Below are positions 12,507 to 20,133 of a stretch of 20,949 nucleotides of DNA, piece after piece. Each line of letters opens with the position of its first letter. Position 1 is the stretch's first letter. The stretch spans positions 1 to 20,949 of IMG/VR virus record IMGVR_UViG_3300035703_000451. One strand, 5' to 3'. The position numbers and the translations under genes were made by a program. The notes beneath the pieces were generated by a model that saw nothing but the letters and a program-made list of their open reading frames with translations, was not told the DNA's origin and searched no databases. Source of the stretch: a virus.

Positions 12507-14655
12507 AAGCAACCAATTCTACAAACTCACCAAGAATTCTTTTGTTCATTTTCTTAGATTTAAGGCTCTTTACAAATGCAGATTTAATTTGTGCCTTAGA
12601 TGCACACTCAGCAACATCAAACTCAGTATCCTGGGAAAGGGCATTAGAAGAAAGACCGAAGTAAGAATGATATCCAGACTTTTTGATAGTGAATGCTTTC
12701 TCTTTCTTCCAAGCAGTCATTACTTTTTCATAATCAGGACCATAATATCCACAATAGCGTCGAATAAAGTTGCCAGCATCACGCCCTTCAAGAACACGAA
12801 TACCAATAAAGTTAATATCAGCGAACTTATCACGAAGATTGCGAAGAAGAACATCAGTAAACTGATGCCACTCTACATCACACGAATAAGTATTACCAGT
12901 CTTGCGGTCACGCAGGAAAGCATTAGGTCCAATGTGAGCAGTGCCCATAAAGGGACCATCTTCCCAGTGACGTTGAACCTCACGGTGATACTTGACCATG
13001 CAAGCTTCACCATCAGTCAGTACAACACACTGAACTTTCTGAAGTTTGTTCTCTTTTTGAAACTTAGGAAGAATTTGATGAAGAGAGATAAGTGCCTCAT
13101 TCAGAGGAGTTCCAGAAAGACTCAGACCAGTAGGAACTGGATAAGAACAGTGAGACCAACGACTAAATGAGGCAGCAAGACGGAAGATATTCTTCATCTG
13201 CTCATCCAGAGTCTTACCATTCACATTACTAGTAAGCAAATTCATCATTGAAAACCACTCACCAACTTGAACAAGACCATCTTTTTTCTTGTAGGCAAGT
13301 TCACGCAGGTTTACTTTACCGTGTTCATCATACGTTACCAAAGGATACTCAGAAGTGAAAGCATAAACCTCAAAAGGAATTGCAACTTTCTTGCAGAACC
13401 AAACAAGGTTGAAGAGTTGCTTGACAGTATCTAGCATGACATCACCCATCGAACCAGACCAGTCCAGAACAAATACTAGACCATGATTCTTACCATCAGC
13501 AAGAGTCGTTACCTTACGGAACAAGTCTTCATTGTATTTGTAAGTGTGCAGTTTGGTGCAGTCCAGAACTCCAGTGCGAGCAGTAGAAGCACGGGAGTAG
13601 GAATCTGCTGCCTTACGACACTCAAACTCCTTCACCAGATAGTTGACTTCTTTCTGGGCAGAACGCTTGAACTGATTGAACTGAGTATCAACTCCACCAA
13701 AGATAATCTCTTCAGCATATTCACGGTATTCCAACCAGTTGCTCCACTCATCCCGACAACGATTGTGAATCTCAGAGTTGGGGACAATGATTTTTTTCAG
13801 GTCAACTTGAGGAAGTTCCAGATAAACATTTTCATAACCATCACGATTCACCAGTTCTTTCAGTGCCTCTTCCAAAGAGTCCATCGTCTTGACTTCTGGT
13901 TCTTCATCTTTCTCACCACCAACAAGAGATTTATTAGGATGCTGTTGCTGAGAATTTTCACCAGAAGAAGCACCATCTGAACCATCAGACTCAGGTTGAT
14001 CATTCTCACCTTCTTGCTGGTCAGAGAAGTCAGAAGCAGGTTGCTGACTTGCACCAGAATCCTGAGATTGAAGGTTATCCAGTTGAACCTTAGTCTCTTC
14101 CTGTTGCTTCTGCTTACAATACTTGTAGAGTGCCTCTGCGGCAATCAAAACCTCAGAAAAGGTTTCAGATTCTGCAATCTGATTGATAATATCAGTCTCT
14201 TCTCCACGCTCAATCAGAATATCAGTAAAGTTACCGATCTTGAACCACAGGTTTGCACGGTCGGCAAGATTCATCTCATCAATCTTCTCATCGGCAATCT
14301 GAAAGAAATCATCATCAGCAAGTTCCTTGTAACCGTTGAAAAAGGTCTTAGCAAGACCAGGATAACGACGCTTCATCATCTTTTCAATACGAGCATCTTC
14401 CACGATATTGACGAACTGAGGAGGAACCCTGACCTTCTCAGTCCAGTCTTCATCGGGTGTATAAAGTGCGTGACCAACCTCGTGCCCCACCAGCAGGTCA
14501 TACACGGTATTGCTTGCCTTCTCCCACATCGGCAGGGTCAGCACACGAGTATGAACGTTGAACTGGGCAGTCTCTACCTTCTTGTGCTCAACCACAAGAT
14601 CTTCGGTGGCAAGCAGTTTAGCAAGTTGGGACTTGATTTCGTGGCGGACGGTCAT
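12505..14655 (-). CDS. cobT: HEVGH peptidase-like / CobT-like VWA-domain protein (716 aa)
   Basis: The N-terminus carries HEVGH at residues 58-62, a zinc-metalloprotease HExxH motif, followed near residue 83 by NIVEDARIEKMMKRRYPG, which may supply a third ligand. A long acidic, Ser/Gln/Glu/Asp-rich linker follows (about 200-265). The C-terminal half is a von Willebrand A domain with the MIDAS motif VLDWSGSMGD near residue 397, a LSLSGTPLNEAL segment, and VLTDGEA. This is the CobT/VWA style, where a metal-binding VWA protein works with a MoxR-type AAA+ ATPase; the ATPase lies two small genes downstream. The order acidic linker plus VWA fits CobT, but the HExxH domain suggests a peptidase or adaptor role. 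Start ATG 14655 (MTVRHEIKSQLAKL). The name cobT is tentative. Confidence 0.92.
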   Translation of the reverse strand: MTVRHEIKSQLAKLLATEDLVVEHKKVETAQFNVHTRVLTLPMWEKASNTVYDLLVGHEVGHALYTPDEDWTEKVRVPPQFVNIVEDARIEKMMKRRYPGLAKTFFNGYKELADDDFFQIADEKIDEMNLADRANLWFKIGNFTDILIERGEETDIINQIAESETFSEVLIAAEALYKYCKQKQQEETKVQLDNLQSQDSGASQQPASDFSDQQEGENDQPESDGSDGASSGENSQQQHPNKSLVGGEKDEEPEVKTMDSLEEALKELVNRDGYENVYLELPQVDLKKIIVPNSEIHNRCRDEWSNWLEYREYAEEIIFGGVDTQFNQFKRSAQKEVNYLVKEFECRKAADSYSRASTARTGVLDCTKLHTYKYNEDLFRKVTTLADGKNHGLVFVLDWSGSMGDVMLDTVKQLFNLVWFCKKVAIPFEVYAFTSEYPLVTYDEHGKVNLRELAYKKKDGLVQVGEWFSMMNLLTSNVNGKTLDEQMKNIFRLAASFSRWSHCSYPVPTGLSLSGTPLNEALISLHQILPKFQKENKLQKVQCVVLTDGEACMVKYHREVQRHWEDGPFMGTAHIGPNAFLRDRKTGNTYSCDVEWHQFTDVLLRNLRDKFADINFIGIRVLEGRDAGNFIRRYCGYYGPDYEKVMTAWKKEKAFTIKKSGYHSYFGLSSNALSQDTEFDVAECASKAQIKSAFVKSLKSKKMNKRILGEFVELVA

Positions 14656-14684
14656 AGGTCTGATGCGTTATAAAACCAATATAC

Positions 14685-14710
14685 AAAAAAAGAGGGTGGT
14701 GAAACCCTCT
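14685..14710 (-). terminator. Rho-independent terminator after the 184-aa gene
   Basis: AGAGGGT (14691-14697) pairs perfectly with ACCCTCT (14704-14710) around a GGTGAA/TTCACC loop. The minus strand then has a run of seven T residues (14691-14685). It separates the late pair from the VWA-protein gene. Confidence 0.93.
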
Positions 14711-14734
14711 TGTGTGCCAGTTTGGAAAGTGGTC

Positions 14735-15289
14735 TTATCTAATAGTGATATCTGGTTTTTTAAGTAGTTTGCCAGCAGCTCCACTAGTTGGTGGTTCTCC
14801 AATAACAGGTGCAGGAGATTTTTTACCGTCAATTCTATTTGATGGTTTTGACATCAGATTCTGCATTGCTGGACTCATCTCAACAATACTTTGCTTCCAC
14901 TCTTCACTCATATTTGCCATAATAGCAAGAGCTGCTTTGTTGGTATCAGCATAACCTTCTGCGACCAGGTATTCTAGCAGATAATCAAAGAGATCTATTT
15001 CTGGTTCAAAATGTGCTTTTTGAACGGTTGGTTTATTTTTCGCTTCAAGTTCATTACGACGACCAGCTGGATTATTCATTGCATTACGACGACGAATTTG
15101 TCTCATTGCTTCATCATCATCCCCCCTACCCATAGCACGTCTCTCAGTTTCATATGCTCTATTAGACTGTCTTTCAATTTTTTGTTTATTGGGAGATTTA
15201 TATCCTTCTTCTATTGAAGTTACAGTTTTGTCAACTTGGTGAATCTGTTTATATGCTTCCCAAAGTTCTTTAACTTCCTTATCTTTCAT
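14735..15289 (-). CDS. Late virion-like protein, short paralogue (184 aa)
   Basis: The protein begins MKDKEVKELWEAYKQIHQV, then a basic charged region (residues 30-80), the box KPTVQKAHFEPE at 86-97, the box FDYLLEYLVAEGYADTNKAA at 101-120 with IMANMSEEWKQSI at 123-135, and a Pro/Gly/Lys tail. The same three boxes in the same order occur in the 544-aa protein just upstream, so the two are paralogues. An exact TATAAATA late promoter lies 20 bases before the start and a strong terminator follows. I remember the EGYA...MSEEW box from other T4-like cyanophage structural or hypothetical proteins but cannot name a function. A virion or assembly role is inferred from late expression. Confidence 0.88.
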   Translation of the reverse strand: MKDKEVKELWEAYKQIHQVDKTVTSIEEGYKSPNKQKIERQSNRAYETERRAMGRGDDDEAMRQIRRRNAMNNPAGRRNELEAKNKPTVQKAHFEPEIDLFDYLLEYLVAEGYADTNKAALAIMANMSEEWKQSIVEMSPAMQNLMSKPSNRIDGKKSPAPVIGEPPTSGAAGKLLKKPDITIR

Positions 15290-15308
15290 TTTTCTATGTG
15301 TTTTTATG

Positions 15309-15316
15309 TATTTATA
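15309..15316 (-). promoter_or_regulatory. T4-type late promoter before the 184-aa gene
   Basis: An exact TATAAATA lies on the minus strand in the 33-base gap between the 544-aa and 184-aa genes, 20 bases from the ATG. In T4 this octamer is read by RNA polymerase carrying gp55 and activated by gp45, both encoded in this window. Confidence 0.85.
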
Positions 15317-15322
15317 GTTGAG

Positions 15323-16957
15323 TTACTTTACCTTAGTTGTATACTTTTTACTGTTCCATGTAAATTCTTTTTGCCCAGAAGTTCTAGCTGCCTTAAAAGC
15401 TTTATCGAAAGATTGTGCTTTAGTTAGTCCTTGATCAGGATTTTTTGGACCTTGTTGTGGTTTGTAATCACCTCTTCTTAGAGCTGCTTTGAGAGTGCTA
15501 TCTCCTGTATTATAAGATTGCAGTCCAGCAGCGGCCGCTGCAATATGAGGACTACGTGTAGGAAGAGACACTCCAGGATTTCTAGTCTGGGTGTTAGATC
15601 TGACAGATCTCATCAAATTTTGCTGCCCAGTAGCATTAGGTCTTGGTGGGGTTCCAATTTTAAAAGTTTGTTTTTGTGGTTGGGGTTTAGAAGATCCTTG
15701 AGTTGCAATTTTATTCAAATTTACAGGACCACTAGGTGGTTTTTGTGGCATTTTATCAATACCGGTCATCATTCTAAACATTTTAGCGGCATTGCTAATA
15801 TTTTTACCTACGTCTTGTAAGGCATTTTCAGAAAGAATTTGTTCTGTAATACTTCCCCTCCAATCTTCACTCATGTTTGACATAATAATAAATGCAGATC
15901 TATCATTATTAGCATATCCTTCATCGATTAAATATCCAACAATATATTCATCACTCAATCCTTTTCTAGCAAGATGACCAGCTAGTCTACCAGTATTATA
16001 AACTCCTTTAACAACTTCACCACCAACTTTTCCAACACCTTTTGCTGCTTTGCCAATTACTTTACCAGTTTCCTTTGCAGCGTCCATAGCAGCATTATGT
16101 CTTTCAAGTCCTCTGTTTACAACACCAGCAAGACGGTCTAATGTTGTTGGTTTTCTAGGTTGTTTCTTAGCGGCAGAGGCAACAGCAGATTGTCTTTGGA
16201 GAGATGCTTTCAAACCTGATGGTTTTGATTTTGATGCTTCGTTTTCTGCTGCTTTTCTTTCTGTCTTTTGAGCACGAAGTTCTTCTATTCTTTTTTCTGG
16301 AGGTTTTCCTGGCGATTTCTTTGTTCCTTTGTATGGTTTACCTGTTTTACTTACTGGTTCAACTTTTACTTTTGTTCCACCAGAACCTCTCCTTGCTTCA
16401 GTTAAAATATATTCTTCAGCAATATCATAAACAAAATTAGCAAACTCCTCTAAACCAAGTTCTTCGATAAGAATATCAACTCCATCCTCATTAAGACCCA
16501 TTTCATAAAAATATTGAGCAGCAATTTCTACTTCTTCTTTCTTAATTGTCCCACCCTTATTAAATCCAGGAACTCTTCCTCTCAAAGGTTGTGTTGCTCT
16601 ATCATACATTTGTCCTCCTGTTCGTCTACCAAGAACATTACCAACAATTGCTCCACCAGGAATTCCAGTTCTTTGACCTTGAGTTCTACCAACTACGCCA
16701 CCAACAGTTTTTGCCGCACTTCTTCCTAAATTATCCAATGCCGAAATAGGATTTTCGCTTAATTGCTCACCCTCTGCCTCATAATGTGCATTTTGTAATG
16801 TTGGTTTTTTAGGTTCAATAACTTTACCACCACCATGAGGTTTAGTTAATGGTTCTAAAACGTCTCTAGCAGTTTTTCCTGGTGGAATAGGAACTCCAAT
16901 TTGTTCATAAACTTGATTATATGCTTCCCAAATATTTTTTAATTCCTTTGAATTCAT
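15323..16957 (-). CDS. Late virion-like protein, long paralogue with terminal tag (544 aa)
   Basis: The protein begins MNSKELKNIWEAYNQVYEQ, followed by KPTLQNAHYEAEGEQL (51-66), a Gly-rich segment (80-118), an acidic helical unit IAAQYFYEMGLNEDGVDILI at 145-164 ending near LTEARRG (186-191), a long basic region, Gly/Ala/Lys helices at 285-335, and the box IVGYLIDEGYANNDRSA with NMSEDWRGSI at 339-370. The C-terminus, FDKAFKAARTSGQKEFTW then SKKYTTKVK, looks like a tag seen at the ends of many phage structural proteins. LTE|A at 187 and IDE|G at 346 resemble T4 gp21 prohead-protease cut sites. An exact late promoter precedes it. Virion or internal head protein is the best guess; no enzyme domain is visible. 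Confidence 0.88.
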   Translation of the reverse strand: MNSKELKNIWEAYNQVYEQIGVPIPPGKTARDVLEPLTKPHGGGKVIEPKKPTLQNAHYEAEGEQLSENPISALDNLGRSAAKTVGGVVGRTQGQRTGIPGGAIVGNVLGRRTGGQMYDRATQPLRGRVPGFNKGGTIKKEEVEIAAQYFYEMGLNEDGVDILIEELGLEEFANFVYDIAEEYILTEARRGSGGTKVKVEPVSKTGKPYKGTKKSPGKPPEKRIEELRAQKTERKAAENEASKSKPSGLKASLQRQSAVASAAKKQPRKPTTLDRLAGVVNRGLERHNAAMDAAKETGKVIGKAAKGVGKVGGEVVKGVYNTGRLAGHLARKGLSDEYIVGYLIDEGYANNDRSAFIIMSNMSEDWRGSITEQILSENALQDVGKNISNAAKMFRMMTGIDKMPQKPPSGPVNLNKIATQGSSKPQPQKQTFKIGTPPRPNATGQQNLMRSVRSNTQTRNPGVSLPTRSPHIAAAAAGLQSYNTGDSTLKAALRRGDYKPQQGPKNPDQGLTKAQSFDKAFKAARTSGQKEFTWNSKKYTTKVK

Positions 16958-16975
16958 TTTTTTATAAAGACTTTT

Positions 16976-17119
16976 TTAGATATTTATAAAAAAAGAACCG
17001 CCCCGTAAGAGGCGGTTCTTGAGTGCTTGGCGTCGTGCTTTTGCTTGTCGGAGTGCTTGCGGTTTTAGTTTTCGCTTTTGCTCCTTCTTACTGTGGTGTT
17101 GCCAATTTGGAAGTTTCAT
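16976..17119 (-). CDS. Small basic 47-aa ORF coupled to gp46
   Basis: The ORF starts at ATG 17119 (MKLPNWQHHSKKEQKRKLKP), sharing an ATGA overlap with the gp46 stop, and continues to 16976. It is extremely rich in Lys, Arg and Gln (LRQAKARRQALKNRLLRGG), suggesting a nucleic-acid- or ribosome-binding peptide. Its last third is encoded by the terminator hairpin and by the late promoter of the next gene. That makes its C-terminal part doubtful, since termination would cut the mRNA within the gene. The coupling and the sustained basic composition favour a real product; a chance ORF cannot be excluded. Confidence 0.5.
   Translation of the reverse strand: MKLPNWQHHSKKEQKRKLKPQALRQAKARRQALKNRLLRGGSFFINI
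16981..16988 (-). promoter_or_regulatory. T4-type late promoter before the 544-aa gene
   Basis: An exact TATAAATA lies on the minus strand 24 bases before ATG 16957. Its first T is the last base of the preceding terminator's T-run, so terminator and promoter are directly fused. Confidence 0.85.
16987..17020 (-). terminator. Rho-independent terminator after gp46
   Basis: A perfect ten-pair stem AAGAACCGCC/GGCGGTTCTT (16993-17002 with 17011-17020) has an eight-base loop, and the minus strand then runs through seven T residues. It closes the gp55-47-46 unit and is the strongest terminator in the window. Confidence 0.94.
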
Positions 17120-18846
17120 TTTTCTAGTGATTCTTGAGATACCATACGCGAAAAACCTTTAACCTTTTCAAACCGTGTGACACTTTCGAATTTGTCATGT
17201 AGGTCTGTCTTATGAGAAATCACGAAGATATTAGCATCCTTAATGACGTAACGAATGATTTTCAGAAACTCATCCGTACCAAAACCATCAAGTGAGGAAT
17301 CAAATACCTCATCCATAATCAGCAGATTGGTATTAACGGAGTTTTTGACTCGTGCCACTTCTCTCCAAGTGAAGAGGAGTGCCAAATCGATTCTCATTTT
17401 TTCACCCTCACTGAAGGAACTATAAGAAAAGTCTTCATGAATGGGTGATTTTACCGTTTCGTTGAATTCTTCATCCAGATGGAAATTAATATAAAAATCC
17501 ATCATTTGAAGATAACGATTCACCTGCTGATTTATGAACGGAAGATACTTCTTAATGATCTTCGTTTTTACACCATCATCCTTTAGTAAGGAATAGGCAA
17601 AATCGTAATAAACGATTTCTTCTTTTTTAGTTGAAAGGTCTTCGAATGTTTTTTGGAGATTGGTTTGAAATTCTTCTAACTTCTCATGTTCAGTATTTCT
17701 GTTTGCAAGGTTTTGGGTAATAGTTTGAATTTCAGATTCAAGGTCTCGTATTTGTCTCTGGTTGAGGTTAATCCGAGTATTGTTTTGAGAAATCTCATGG
17801 TTGAGTTTCGTAATCTCCTTAGAAAGTGCGATGAATTGACGCTCTCTTTCCTGTTCTATTTTTATAGTCTCTTCCAGGTCTTGATAACCTTTTTGGAGTT
17901 CCTTTGCTTTATTTTGAGCGTCTGTAATTCTATTTAACCGAAACTCTTCCTCAATCGTCTGAGTACATGTAGGGCATACCGTATTTTCAGTAAAAAACTT
18001 ATGCTCTTTGGTAATAGCAGATACTTTCTGAGAAATTTTACCCTTAAGGTTGTTGAGTTTGACTAACTTATCCCCAGCACCTACAACTTCCTCTTGCTCC
18101 TTGGTGTACTTGAAAATATCCTCTTCGGTCTTAGCATTTTCATTTAGATAAACACCAACTTCAGCATCTAACTTGGAAATCTTTTCTTGGTTGGCATTAA
18201 TATTGGCATTACCACGATTTTCAAGTTCCTCAATGAAACTTTGTTGCATCTTCATCTTGTCCTTGAGATTTTCTTTCTTAAGTTCAAGTGATTTTACTTG
18301 CTCTTTCTTTTCACGAATCTTATCTTTAATCAACGCATTCATGGTAGAAAATATACGAATATCCAACAAATCCTCAATCACTTCCCGTCGATGTGAAGTT
18401 GCAAGTTGCATGAAAGGTACAAAGGTACTACTACCCAAAATCACAATTTGGGTAAAAGACTTGTAGTTTACCTTAAGAATATTTTCTTCTAGAATTTTTT
18501 GATTAGCACGATCATCCGCTTCTTTATGAAGAGGGTTGCCATTCACTTCAATATCAAAAACATTTGGTTTGATTCCACGTCGAACCAAATAATTTCTATT
18601 ATTGATAGTAAACTCAATCTCAACTAAACAATCTTTTTCGTTTACGGTGTTGACAAGTTGTGGTTTATTGATTTTACGAAATGGTTTGTTAAACAAAACA
18701 AATGTTAAGGCATCAAGAACTGTAGATTTGCCAGCACCATTTGTTCCAATAATTAAATTTGTATTATTTTTTTCAAAATCAATTTCCGTAAACTGATTTC
18801 CAGATGACAGAAAATTTTTGTATCTAATCTTGTGAAATACTAACAT
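17116..18846 (-). CDS. 46: Recombination nuclease subunit, Rad50/SbcC-like ATPase (T4 gp46)
   Basis: gp46 forms the gp46/gp47 complex that resects DNA ends, and acts in recombination-dependent replication and host DNA breakdown. The 576-aa protein has Walker A IGTNGAGKST at about residues 33-42, two long coiled-coil arms (about 170-290 and 305-430), a zinc-hook CPTC near residue 293, the ABC signature FSEGEK near residue 478, and Walker B LLIMDEVFD near residue 510, with a D-loop SSLDG. Length is close to T4 gp46 (560 aa). The start ATG 18846 lies inside the end of the DUF3110 gene (23-base overlap). Confidence 0.97.
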   Translation of the reverse strand: MLVFHKIRYKNFLSSGNQFTEIDFEKNNTNLIIGTNGAGKSTVLDALTFVLFNKPFRKINKPQLVNTVNEKDCLVEIEFTINNRNYLVRRGIKPNVFDIEVNGNPLHKEADDRANQKILEENILKVNYKSFTQIVILGSSTFVPFMQLATSHRREVIEDLLDIRIFSTMNALIKDKIREKKEQVKSLELKKENLKDKMKMQQSFIEELENRGNANINANQEKISKLDAEVGVYLNENAKTEEDIFKYTKEQEEVVGAGDKLVKLNNLKGKISQKVSAITKEHKFFTENTVCPTCTQTIEEEFRLNRITDAQNKAKELQKGYQDLEETIKIEQERERQFIALSKEITKLNHEISQNNTRINLNQRQIRDLESEIQTITQNLANRNTEHEKLEEFQTNLQKTFEDLSTKKEEIVYYDFAYSLLKDDGVKTKIIKKYLPFINQQVNRYLQMMDFYINFHLDEEFNETVKSPIHEDFSYSSFSEGEKMRIDLALLFTWREVARVKNSVNTNLLIMDEVFDSSLDGFGTDEFLKIIRYVIKDANIFVISHKTDLHDKFESVTRFEKVKGFSRMVSQESLEK

Positions 18847-19099
18847 TTTTTGGGGGAATTACAATATCTTCAGGGGTAATCACTGCATACTTGTAATTAT
18901 AAAGCTTACAAGTTTTTATGGCAAGTTCATCATCAACTTCAACAACTTGCATTTCTGTTTCTTCTTGATCTTCCAACATCAAGGCATACCGAGTTGCATC
19001 ATCTTCATCTTCAAACAAAAATAAAACTTTATGTCCATATTGGTCCTGAACTGCATATGCTCCGTCGTCTTTTCTGTCTTTAAGAGTGAGAAGAAACAT
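18824..19099 (-). CDS. DUF3110 family protein (91 aa)
   Basis: The start ATG 19099 (MFLLTLKDRKDDGAYAVQ) forms a TAATG junction with the gp47 stop; an in-frame TTG lies five codons upstream. The core VLFLFEDEDDATRYALMLED at about residues 24-43 matches what I recall as the signature of DUF3110, a family of small proteins in cyanobacteria and their phages. VVEVDDELAIKTCK and a closing YAVITPEDIVIPP follow. Function is unknown. It sits between the two subunits of the gp46/47 nuclease, where T4 has other small genes, so it may modulate that complex or simply be a carried host gene. Confidence 0.85.
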   Translation of the reverse strand: MFLLTLKDRKDDGAYAVQDQYGHKVLFLFEDEDDATRYALMLEDQEETEMQVVEVDDELAIKTCKLYNYKYAVITPEDIVIPPKNVSISQD

Positions 19100-20133
19100 T
19101 ACTCTACTTCGCAAGATTGTCTATAAAGATCTTGAAATATACCCTTAATAATGTTTTTATCAAATTGAAATTCAGATTCATCAATATAACGATTTAAGAT
19201 TGACATTGTATTTTCTTCCTCATCAATCTCAAAATCTTCATTCTCTTGAATGTCAAAATTTTCAACAATCTTCAGATCCTGAATACCTACAGAATAAAGT
19301 TTATCAATAAATTTTTCAAAGTCTTTAGGTTTTGATTTTTTACGAACAATGACCTTAACGATTTTACTCTCATACTCAGTTGCATCAAACAACTGATAGG
19401 GAGTATCTTCATAATAAATGTTGTAAAATAATTTATAAGGATTGTTGATTGGAGTATGAGTGAGGGTTTCCGTATCAAAGATATGAAAACCCCGAGTATC
19501 ATTTACATCCGTCCAATACATTTCATAAGGATTTCCTAGATAGAAAACCTTTCCGTTGTCTGATCGAGTGTGATAGTGTCCCGAGTAGACCCGTTCGAAC
19601 TTCTCAAATAGTTCGCTCTCCAAACCATGCTCCATGATGAGTTGTCGATTAACTCTAAATCCTTGGAGTTCAAGGTGCCCCATCGCAACCGTGCTAGTTG
19701 TCTTTTGAATAAGTTTAAGAGTTTTTGCTTCATTTTCTTGATTAATCCAGGGTAAAAATAAAATTTTTAATCCACCAATATTAACTTCTGTCGGTTCACT
19801 ATATGTCTTGATATTAGAATAAGTCTGAAGAATAAGTTCAGGGGAGTTTACACTATTGGTATTCTTGTAGTAAGTATCATGATTACCAACGATCATGTGT
19901 ACATCATAATTTTTCAAATTATCAAATACCACTCTTTTTGACCATTCAAGACTTTGATAATCAATTGACTTGCGGCTATCAAAAGCATCACCCATATGAA
20001 TGACTGCTTTTACCCCCTGTTTTTCGAGAGTAGGAAAAAATACATTCTTGTAGAAAAGTTCAAAGTAATCATGAAGATACTTTGACCCTTTTTTGGCACC
20101 ATAGTGGGTGTCTGTTATGATTGCTACCTTCAT
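19099..20133 (-). CDS. 47: Recombination nuclease subunit, Mre11/SbcD-like (T4 gp47)
   Basis: gp47 is the phosphoesterase partner of gp46. The 344-aa protein has the five metallophosphatase motifs in order: DTHYG (8-12), HMGDAFDSR (46-54), VGNHDTYY (82-89), MGHLE (151-155) and YSGHYHTR (183-190). The length is near T4 gp47 (339 aa). The C-terminal third has acidic ENEDFEIDEEENTM near residue 298 and presumably contacts gp46. The ATG overlaps the gp55 stop as ATGA, and the DUF3110 gene follows by TAATG, so gp55, gp47, DUF3110 protein and gp46 are translated as a coupled set. Confidence 0.97.
   Translation of the reverse strand: MKVAIITDTHYGAKKGSKYLHDYFELFYKNVFFPTLEKQGVKAVIHMGDAFDSRKSIDYQSLEWSKRVVFDNLKNYDVHMIVGNHDTYYKNTNSVNSPELILQTYSNIKTYSEPTEVNIGGLKILFLPWINQENEAKTLKLIQKTTSTVAMGHLELQGFRVNRQLIMEHGLESELFEKFERVYSGHYHTRSDNGKVFYLGNPYEMYWTDVNDTRGFHIFDTETLTHTPINNPYKLFYNIYYEDTPYQLFDATEYESKIVKVIVRKKSKPKDFEKFIDKLYSVGIQDLKIVENFDIQENEDFEIDEEENTMSILNRYIDESEFQFDKNIIKGIFQDLYRQSCEVE

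Noticed and set aside
14667-14672. TATAAC as a possible -10 for the VWA-protein gene
   Set aside because: It is only about 12 bases before the ATG, leaving almost no leader, and no -35 is present at 17 bases.
13996-14673. Plus-strand open frame (225 codons) opposite the VWA-protein gene
   Set aside because: It is antisense to the HEVGH domain and acidic linker of a convincing gene; no promoter, ribosome-binding site or motif.
15528-15541. Perfect 14-base palindrome GCAGCGGCCGCTGC
   Set aside because: It encodes part of the Ala run in the 544-aa protein; repeated Ala codons (GCN) easily create it. No spacing or repeat suggests a binding site.
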